Below, in pieces: positions 56,554-64,000 of a stretch of DNA of 64,000 nucleotides (its first letter is position 1; each line of letters begins with the position of its first letter). The position numbers were made by a program, and so were the translations under genes. The stretch lies in NCBI GenBank assembly GCA_033296705.1, contig MU856914.1:54343-118342 (forward strand), given 5' to 3'. The notes beneath the pieces are model-generated. The model saw only the letters and a list, made by a program, of their open reading frames with translations, made no database searches and was not told where the DNA came from. Source of the stretch: Chaetomidium leptoderma (lineage: Eukaryota; Ascomycota; Sordariomycetes; Sordariales; Chaetomiaceae).

Positions 56554-57897
56554 ATGCCTGAAATTGCAGAGAGTATGTTCAACCGGGAACTTTTCGTCTC
56601 CCTCCGCTGACAAACAACCAGTCACCCGGATTGTGCACTACCTGCGCGTGCATCTGGTTGGGAAGACAATCAAGAATGCCAAGGCGATAGAAGACACCAA
56701 TGTCTTTGGCAAAGTGGGGACTACCGGTCCAGAGGTTGCTGCGGCTTTGACCGGCAAGAAAGTCCTCTCAGCGGGAACTCAGGGCAAATACTTTTGGTGG
56801 GTTTGCGCGATGCTCAACTACCTTACCTAGCAGCAGCTGATTCGATCCAGGCTTGTCCTCGATCAGGCGCCCCATCCTGTAATGCACTTTGGCATGACTG
56901 GTACGGAAGTCCTCACTGAGCTCCGCCTTACAATAACTACCTTACTAAATACCCGCCTGTAGGATGGATTCATATCAAGGGGGACCGGACAGCATACACC
57001 AACTATTACAAAAAGATGAAGCCCGAGGAAATGGACGCTTGGCCGCCAAAGCACTGGAAATTTCACCTGACGACCGAAGACCCGGCAGTGGAGGTCGCTT
57101 TCACCGACCCCCGACGCTTCGGCCGCGTCCGCCTGGTGGACTGCCCGGGCGAGAGTATCAGGAAGTACTCGCCGCTCGTGGAAAACGGGCCAGATCCCGT
57201 CGTCGATACCGACGTCTTCACTGAGGAGTATCTCCGAAAAAAGATGCAGTCGCGCCATGTGCCCATCAAGGCGCTTCTTCTCAACCAGACTGTTCTCAGC
57301 GGGGTCGGCAATTGGGTCGCCGACGAAGTCCTCTACCAGGCCAGGCTCCACCCGGAACAATACTGCGACGACTTTAGCGACGAGCAGATCAAGAAGCTCT
57401 ACGAGTCGATCCGCTATGTGTGCCAGTTTGCCGTTGACAAGCTCGGAGATTCGGACCAGTTTCCCGAGCATTGGCTGTTCCAGTACAGATGGAGCAAGGG
57501 CCAAAAGGGGGCGGCGGGGCATCTGCCCAGCGGAGAGAAATTGGCTTTCCTCACAGTTGGCGGGAGGACGAGTTGTTATGTGCCGGACCTGCAGAAGAAA
57601 ACCGGCCGCATTGTGCCGGGTGTAAAGGAGGAGCTCATCGAGTCTGACCAGGAGAAGCCGAAGCCCAAGAAGGCCGCCAAGCCAAAGATCGTCAAGGTCG
57701 AGGATACGTCGCCGCAAACTAAAAAGAGGAAGGCGGAAGACGGCGAGCCACCAGCAAAGAAGAGCAGAGCTGCTCCGAAGAAGCCCCCAGCAGCAAGCAA
57801 AACGAAGACCGTCAAGGTGGAAGAGACGGCCGCGGTGGACAACGATGTTGAGTCTGGAAGAAGACGTTCAGGGAGGCTACGTGGGAAAGCTGTCTAA
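56554..57897 (+). CDS. fpg: Formamidopyrimidine-DNA glycosylase (Fpg/Nei family)
   Basis: Exons 56554-56572, 56622-56796, 56851-56900 and 56963-57897, 392 residues; introns 49-62 bases, all GT-AG. The N-terminus is MPEIAE, giving the catalytic Pro2 and Glu3. AGTQGKYFWLVLDQ holds the conserved Lys; PVMHFGMTG and FTDPRRFGRV follow. The helix-two-turn-helix contains KALLLNQTVLSGVGNWVADE. The C-terminal element VGGRTSCYVPDLQKKTG has a single Cys, so it is a zincless finger as in plant and fungal Fpg. A basic tail with KKRKAED and RRRSGRLRG suggests nuclear targeting. It excises oxidised bases such as 8-oxoguanine in base excision repair. Confidence 0.95.
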
Positions 57898-58026
57898 TCT
57901 GACATTGTCAGCGTGAGCGTTGTCGATCTTCCTTGTTTATTTCATGAACAACCCTCTCCAGAATAGGATAGCACGACCTCCTTGGCAAAGCTGGCTTGAC
58001 CCAAGACAGCTTACCCACCCTTCCAT

Positions 58027-58794
58027 TTACGGCTCCGACTCAACGTTCGGCGGGAATGTGCCAAACAAAGCCATCAGATGCTCGACGTCGGTCGGAGCGA
58101 GCTGCTTCCCAGAGTCCGTCGCCTTGGCCAGCATACGAAAGTCTAGCCACGACCACGTCAGCACATTCTCTCTTTCGAGTTTGGGGTCACAAAAAGTGAG
58201 CACTCACAATCTACATAATGTCCTATTACCAAACCAAACCACGGATAGTGTCAGTAGATATTTTTCGCCCCGGGCCACACACCACAGTCCAGTGAGGAAG
58301 TTTTACCTGGCGTAGCCGTCATATAACACTCGCAATCCTCCGTCGCCGACGCATTCTTGAACGTGTGCACCGCCCCGGGCGGAACCGTCATGAGATCCCC
58401 CGCCGACGCCGTCACCTCGCCCTCGGGCGTGACAAATGTCAAGTTTCCTAAGGTAGGGAGGGAATCGACAGAACGCCGCCCCCCCCCCATCGTCAGTCAA
58501 AGTCAAAGTCAAAGTCAAAGTCAAGTCAAGCCAAGTCAAGTCAACCCCCCGCCTTTTCTTAAAAGGCGTGTGTATGCACATACCCTTGGTCACAAAAAAC
58601 AACTCGTCGTGAAACCGGTGCCAGTGCATCGGCGGCCCGCTCTTACCCGCGGGCAGCTCGAGCAGCACGCCGCTGACTCGGTTCTCGGTCAGGGACCCGT
58701 CTTCGTAGACGCGGATGGTGAGGGGCCCGACGCGGAGGGTCTCGGCGGCGTCTTTTTTGTGGAGTTTGGCGTTGACGGGGCCGCGGATTGGCAT
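58027..58794 (-). CDS. Cupin-domain protein
   Basis: Exons 58794-58584, 58447-58307, 58222-58208 (15 bases) and 58142-58027, 160 residues. The cupin core is visible as PPMHWHRFHDELFFVTKG, with the HxH...E metal ligand pattern, and GDLMTVPPGAVHTFKNASAT, with the second-motif His. The 15-base exon 3 (HYVD) is needed to keep the frame into YFRMLAKATDSGKQLAPTDV. A single cupin domain of this size fits small dioxygenase, isomerase or sugar-binding members; the activity is unknown. The first intron contains an AAGTC repeat. Confidence 0.86.
58494..58543. repeat. AAGTC/AAAGTC tandem in cupin intron 1
   Basis: Several AGTCAA and AAGTC units in direct tandem inside the 136-base first intron of the cupin gene. 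Confidence 0.88.
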
Positions 58795-60673
58795 TTTGTC
58801 TTTTCTTTTTCCTTTGGGATGCGGGGTTTCTTTATGGTTTTGTGGTTGGTCGCGGTAGGTGGTGGTGGTGGTGATGATTCGAGACTCAGTCGGCTTTGGT
58901 TGATCTCAGATGTGGTTGGATAACTGTGTGGAGTGGCTGCCGGAGTGTGGTGTGTTGAGTCCGGACCGAGGGGTGGCGGTCTCCGAGCATCTCCGAGCGT
59001 CCCGTGTCCCGGCTTATATAATGCGCCCGCTTCCATCGAGTCCTTAATTCTCGATTCAGGGTCTACATCAGTTACACATTACCAGTGCTAGCATTTTCAG
59101 AATCATAAACCATTATCTCATGAAAAGACCTAGCATCTTGAAGGCGGTCCTATGAAGGAGAAAGAGTATCTTCATCCGAGGCATATAATCCTAACCCTTA
59201 CTTGATTAGCCAACGTGCCACTGCCAACCAGCCGACCTCTTCCTGTATCTTCACACTTTCCTAATTCCTCGAACAACTCGCGATTAACTTCATCCCCATT
59301 CTCGCCAACACTGCCTTAGCAAACGAATTAGCATCGTCCCGCTGATTGCTACTCAAGAAGGTTCCTGTTTCATTCCCTCGCGTCTAGGAAAAAATGGCAA
59401 CGCATCGACCGCCAGCGAAGGCTTCGCCCGTCCACGACACCCCTTTCTCTTACCAAGGCGGAAGCAGTCACGACCGTTATACCTCATAGCTTGATCATAG
59501 CAGGGCCACCTCTTCAAACATCATGCGAATTAATATCACCTCTCTGCAGCCGAGTCTTCTGACTCCCTTCTAGGAGCAGCCGCCGTCGACTTGGCTCGTG
59601 CTTCTCGGGCCACGCCATACCACAAGATGTTGCGATAACGGACCTGTTCGGCCGTCTAACTGAACTACCGACATAGCCATTGGGCCGCTTGCAGGTGCGA
59701 GCCGCCCACGAAGTTATATTTGTGCCGGGACTCGGCATTCGCTCGCGCCATAAACTCGCCCCCATCAACAGATTCGATTGTGGGGCAGGAAGGAATAATT
59801 CTGACACAACGGCCGGAAGCAGCTCGTTCTATGGCTTCGGTCGAGTGTCGTCTCACGGGCTCAGTTTTGGCGGTTATTGTTGACATGAGGCTGCTCAGGG
59901 TTGCAGTATGGCTAAAAGCCGCCAAGTGGCTAATATGTCCCCGACAGCCTGTTTAACTCGCCAACTGCGATTCGCCCGCCTACGTTTCCAACTCGACGGA
60001 ACAGCTCGTTTCAAGCTCATGCGGCTGGAGGTCTCGGCCGCCGGAGTGGATGAATCAGGCAAGCCCGAGCGCCCGTGCCACGGCCAAGACAACCTCGGGC
60101 GTATGCTTCCAATATCTAGCCGCTGTGTTGGATCTCGTCACGGGCGCCCACTACCATCGGAGCTCATCTGAATCTTCCCGGAACGCTCCCCCTCATGCGG
60201 CGCCCAGAGTTGAGGCTCTTACCAAGTTGGAGATCCTCGCCTTATTTTTACTTCTCCAACTCTAGCAAACCCCGAGCGTTGCACAATATCCACATCACCG
60301 TTTCCTCTTTTACCTCTCTCTCCTCGACACCCGCAACCACGCGAACCTTCTATCTATACTGGTTCAAATTCCTGAATGTTTAGCCGGCCTTCCCCAGGCA
60401 CGGCCGGGTTTCCCGCACGGTACCGCGAAAGAGGTGGGCCTGCTGCTTACAAGCCGGACGCTGTGCCAACCGCGCTGTGCATGGGACGGCTTGAAATGCA
60501 AGGTCCACTTGCTGCCAGCACTCGCTCGCCTCTGCCGGCCTCATTCCCTAGCAGTTTCTGCTTCTTTGGTCCCCCCAGATATCTTCTCTCGCTTCCCCAC
60601 AAAGAAGACGTCGGCCCTTCTCTGCCGCCTCCATAGGATACGGACAGCATCGGGGCATATCCGCTCCCGCAAT

Positions 60674-60998
60674 CTGGGGGAGGGTTAAGTGAGCTTCTCT
60701 TGGTTGGCTCACCATTGGGATGAGGCCCAGTCTGGGGAAGACCTGGCCGACCTCCACTATCCGTTTCCATTCTGCTCAGGTCCACTCAAGGCTATCACCC
60801 CTGAATCCGGGGAGCGGCAGATGGCTGGAACTACCGGCACAATAACTGGGGGTTTCATGGCACTGCTCGGTTCTGCTCCATGGCACAGTACAGGGTATAC
60901 GGTTTGCGAGGGGCAATCACTTGACGAAATAGCCCCTGAGTATAAAACTTTCGAGTGTGGCAGCTAAACTTATTGTCGGAGATGGGGTTACTCCCCGG
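60674..60998 (+). promoter_or_regulatory. Cluster of CreA/Cre1-like sites (SYGGRG)
   Basis: CTGGGG at 60674-60679, 60732-60737 and 60846-60851, CCGGGG at 60807-60812, and its complement at 60993-60998: five of the strong forms in about 325 bases. CreA mediates glucose repression of cellulases. A GGCTAA (Xyr1/XlnR-like) occurs on the minus strand at about 61149-61154. Confidence 0.45.
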
Positions 60999-61286
60999 GC
61001 CCGCGGCACCCCAACACCTCCAAACCGAGACCCAATTAGACACGGGCCGTGCCTCCTGGGAGGATAGATTACGTCCCAGGCTGTGTATGCAGGAACCTAG
61101 GCCGCTGATTATCTATACCAGCTCATTTACTGAGACGACTTGCTCATCTTAGCCTCGATTTTTATGAGTGAATATGCTTCGGCCTTTAGGGCCATGTTGC
61201 CGAAAATATCTCTCCAGCGAGAGAGGCAGGCGATATGTTGCGGAAGATAGCCCCCATGGGACTCTCTCAGATGGGCAACGAAGAAT

Positions 61287-61293
61287 TATAAAA
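61287..61293 (+). promoter_or_regulatory. TATA box of the GH7 gene
   Basis: TATAAAA 105 bases before the ATG, a normal distance for a highly expressed fungal gene. A second TATAAAA lies at 60941-60947. Confidence 0.6.
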
Positions 61294-61391
61294 CCCTCCA
61301 GTTCCCTCCCCCCTCGCCAAGGCAAGTCACCGCCATCATCTTCACACCCTTCCATTTCCAGAGCCACCCCGTCCTCTAGACTCTGTTCAAG

Positions 61392-63014
61392 ATGGTCTCC
61401 AAGATCCTCGCGCTCGCCGCCCTCATGGGTGCGGCTTTTGCCCAGCAGGTGGGCAAGGAGGAGACCGAGACGCACCCCAAGATGACTTGGCAGAAGTGCA
61501 GCTCCGGCGGCTCCTGCTCCAGCGTGAGCGGAGAGGTCACCATCGACGCCAACTGGCGCTGGGTGCACGACAAGAACGGCTACACCAACTGCTACGACGG
61601 CAACGCGTGGAACACAACCATTTGCAAGGACCCCAAGACCTGCGCGTCCAACTGCGCCGTGGACGGTGCCAACTACCCCGGCACTTACGGTGCTTCGACC
61701 AGCGGGAATGCCTTGACCCTCAAGTTTGTGACCAAGGGGGAGTACTGTAAGTGCACACTCTACGTATCCCTCATTGGCAAGGGGGGAAACGCTGCTAACC
61801 ATGACTGACAGCTACCAACATTGGTTCGCGTCTCTACCTGATGGCCAGCGCCTCCAAGTACCAGATGTTCACTCTGCTCGGCAACGAGTTTACCTTTGAC
61901 GTCGACACGTCGAAGCTCGGGTAAGTGAAAGAGAGAGAAAGGCCGGTGGTTGCCAGCCTAAGCTAACACAATCCCAGCTGCGGTCTCAACGGTGCCCTAT
62001 ACTTTGTGTCGATGGACGAGGACGGTGGTGCGTCCAAGTATTCCAGCAACAAGGCCGGTGCCAAGTACGGCACGGGTTACTGCGATGCGCAGTGCCCGCG
62101 TGATCTCAAGTTCATCAACGGCGAGGCCAATGTTGGCGACTGGAAGGAGTCGTCCAACGACCCGAACGCCGGTGTCGGCCAGTACGGCTCTTGCTGCACT
62201 GAGATGGATATCTGGTTCGTGTCACTCTACTTGCTTCCTCCACTCTCCACTCTCAACAGAACACACCTCCCTCTAACCGCAAACCAAATCAGGGAGGCCA
62301 ACTCGATCTCGACGGCCTACACCCCACACCCCTGCACCACGGTCGGCCAGCACCGTTGCGAGGGCGATGAGTGCGGCGGGACCTACTCGGACACGCGGTA
62401 CGCGGGCACCTGCGACCCCGACGGCTGCGACTTCAACACGTACCGCCAGGGTGTCAAGGACTTTTACGGCCCGGGCGGGACGGTCGACACGACCAAGAAG
62501 TTCACCGTGGTCACGCAGTTCATCAAGGGCAGCAACGGCGAGCTGTCCGAGATCAAGCGGTTCTACGTGCAGAACGGCAACGTGATCGCCAACCCGGACA
62601 GCACCATCGAGGGCAACCCAGGCAACAGCATCACGGCCGACTTTTGCAAGAGCCAGAAGACGGCGTTCAACGACCGCGACACCTTCAACGACCAGGGCGG
62701 CATGTCCCAGTTCAGCAAGGGCGTCGCCGCCCCCATGGTGCTCGTCATGTCGCTGTGGGATGACCACTACTCCAACATGCTGTGGCTCGACTCGACCTAC
62801 CCGACCGACGCCAGCGCCGACGAGCCCGGCAAGGGCCGCGGCACCTGCGACACGACCTCGGGTGTGCCGTCCGAGATTGAGTCCAGCCAGGGCAGCAACA
62901 GTGTCATTTACTGTGAGTGCACTTTATTTTGTTTTACCGACGAGTTTGGTGCTGACTATAATGACAGCGAACATCAAGTTTGGCCCCATCGGCTCGACCT
63001 TCAAGCAGCCGTAA
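61392..63014 (+). CDS. cbh1: GH7 cellobiohydrolase (CBH1 type), no CBM
   Basis: Exons 61392-61746, 61812-61920, 61978-62214, 62293-62912 and 62968-63014, 455 residues. A signal peptide MVSKILALAALMGAAFAQQ precedes the mature enzyme. The catalytic motif is GSCCTEMDIW|EANSIS, nucleophile Glu, Asp and acid/base Glu; intron 3 falls between the Trp and the acid/base Glu codons. TPHPCTTVGQHRCEGDECGG and CDPDGCDFNTYRQG have the CBHI pattern and many Cys residues for disulfides. Exon 5 ends FGPIGSTFKQP, directly after the catalytic domain, so linker and CBM1 are absent. It releases cellobiose processively from cellulose outside the cell; the enclosing-loop sequences favour CBH over endoglucanase. Confidence 0.96.
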
Positions 63015-63323
63015 GATTGTGCATGGTCATCTCGTGGCATTGGTTGGTGTGGTTTGAGGGGGAGAACATGGCATGTCCAGAGACAACAGATGCATCCATC
63101 GATAGACAGTACGATTTCCTGTAAATAAGTTGCCTGAATATAGCAAGACTGTGTGATATCTAAAGATTGAGTACGAGAGACAAATTAAAGGTTCATAAAC
63201 TCATCAATAACGTCGCATCACCAACCTTCATAACAGCAGTCGAAACCAACCCTCCCAACCTCGCCAACCATCAAGCGCAAGAAAACCCAACGCCAGTCCT
63301 CTTCCCCGATCGATCCCCTCAGT
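63015..63323. other. Convergent spacer
   Basis: About 310 bases between the cellulase and LOV gene stop codons. No gene. Confidence 0.6.
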
Positions 63324-64000
63324 TCACTCGAAACCAACGCAAGAAAGATCACACAAAAACCCAACCGACAGATTTAACCCCCCCCCTCCTCCACACATAC
63401 TACCAGTAGAAGAAGGAACCGTGACCGGGATGATAGTAACCAAATTCACAAACGCCTCCCCCGACTTTTTGTAGTTGACCACCTCAACCTGCACCTCCCG
63501 CCCGCCCTCAACAGCCCTTTTCATCGTCCCCACCACATCCATGTCCACACCATACCCCCTCCTCCTCCTCCTGCTCCTCATATTCATATCCAACAAACCC
63601 TGGTATTTCTCTTCCTCCTGCGTCCCCACATCCTCCTGCTGCTCCTTTTTTATTATATGATGATGATACCCCGACGACGACGACGACCGCCACCCTGGTT
63701 GTCGGCGGCTGGGGCTGGGGCTGGGGTCGGGGCTAGGGCTAGGGCTGAGGCTGGGGTCGGGGTCGGGGCTGGGGGGTGTAATCACCATTTCTGAAAATTG
63801 GCGAGTAGGAGGAAGAAGAGGAAGCACAGGAAGAAGAACAGAAGGAGGCGGCGCCTGCAAAAACCGACAGTTGCGCCCCTCCACCTCGGCGGCCGTGTAG
63901 CCTGTCAGGGCGGTGAAGGCGTCCGAGGCGTAGATGATGGGGTGGTCGGGGCGGGCGCGGTCGCTGATGAGGATGGCGCACGACGAGTCGACTGCGCCGA
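63324..64000 (-). CDS. vvd: Vivid-like LOV-domain blue-light receptor, N-terminus outside window
   Basis: Open from 64000 down to the stop at 63326-63324, about 225 residues in view. The LOV core reads GAVDSSCAILISDRARPDHP, IIYASDAFTALTGYTAAEVE and then GRNCRFLQ, with the flavin-adduct Cys. After the insert it resumes with VGTMKRAVEGGREVQVEVVN, YKKSGEAFVNLVTIIPV and LNLSVGFLCD, which is the Vivid order (the EVQVEVVN and NYKK block and the C-terminal end close to GFxC). Between the Cys motif and VDMDVVGTMK there are about 100 Pro/Ser/His/Arg-rich residues instead of about two dozen. Vivid dampens White Collar light signalling. An unrecognised intron in the insert cannot be excluded; the region is fully open. 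Confidence 0.85.
   Translation of the reverse strand, partial: GAVDSSCAILISDRARPDHPIIYASDAFTALTGYTAAEVEGRNCRFLQAPPPSVLLPVLPLLPPTRQFSEMVITPPSPDPDPSLSPSPSPDPSPSPSRRQPGWRSSSSSGYHHHIIKKEQQEDVGTQEEEKYQGLLDMNMRSRRRRRGYGVDMDVVGTMKRAVEGGREVQVEVVNYKKSGEAFVNLVTIIPVTVPSSTGSMCGGGGGLNLSVGFLCDLSCVGFE

Larger units (their letters stand above)
58795..61391. promoter_or_regulatory. Long divergent region, cupin / cellobiohydrolase
   Basis: About 2.6 kb between divergent starts. No gene is recognised at 59000-60660. The proximal 700 bases before the cellulase contain CreA-like and TATA motifs, listed separately. Confidence 0.5.

Overview
The window is nuclear DNA of a filamentous ascomycete, most likely a pyrenomycete of the Sordariales (Chaetomiaceae-like). 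This is inferred from GC-rich exons, 50-200 base introns with GTAAGT/GTATGT donors and CTAAC-type branch points, and gene content (AcuK/Ert1, Yap1/NapA, Vivid-type LOV photoreceptor, GH7 cellulase, fungal Fpg). I cannot name a species. I modelled 28 protein genes from frames, splice signals and family motifs; two run off the window ends (an ankyrin-repeat gene at the left, a Vivid-like LOV gene at the right). No rRNA, tRNA, CRISPR array or intact transposon is supported. One 10-N assembly gap sits inside a poly-C run at 23.5 kb.

Layout. 0-10 kb: ankyrin protein, DsbA/FrnE-like protein, TFIIE beta, cytochrome b5, F-actin capping protein alpha, mitochondrial branched-chain ketoacid dehydrogenase E1 beta. 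10-22 kb: membrane-anchored exo-1,3-beta-glucanase (ExgD type), a DHA1 MFS transporter, a 3-kb gene-free stretch, then the gluconeogenesis regulator AcuK/Ert1. 22-34 kb: riboflavin kinase, Fmp52, Tsr2, a Dos2-like BSD protein, the oxidative-stress bZIP factor Yap1/NapA, and a YANK/STK32-type kinase. 34-37.6 kb is gene-poor. 37.6-49.7 kb: small mitochondrial protein, RING-H2 protein, HSL-type alpha/beta hydrolase, mitoribosomal mL41 divergent from Utp14, DHBP synthase (Rib3) divergent from Coq3. 49.7-64 kb: two proteins of unknown function, a gene-poor block with an unexplained run of minus-strand splice sites, Fpg DNA glycosylase, a cupin protein, a GH7 cellobiohydrolase without CBM1 behind a CreA-site-rich promoter, and the Vivid-like gene.

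These are mostly independent housekeeping and regulatory genes, not a metabolite cluster. Loose functional themes are mitochondrial metabolism (BCKDHB, Fmp52, Coq3, mL41, small mitochondrial protein), ribosome assembly (Tsr2, Utp14), flavin supply (Fmn1 and Rib3, with the flavin-binding LOV protein), and carbon-source control (AcuK, cellulase).

The most notable observations are a Vivid-like LOV domain interrupted by about 100 low-complexity residues just after its flavin-reactive Cys motif, a GC-AG intron next to a 19-base microexon in the capping-protein gene, six minus-strand splice donors in a block with no recognised gene, and a repeated C/A-rich to G/T-rich composition switch along the sense strand of individual genes.
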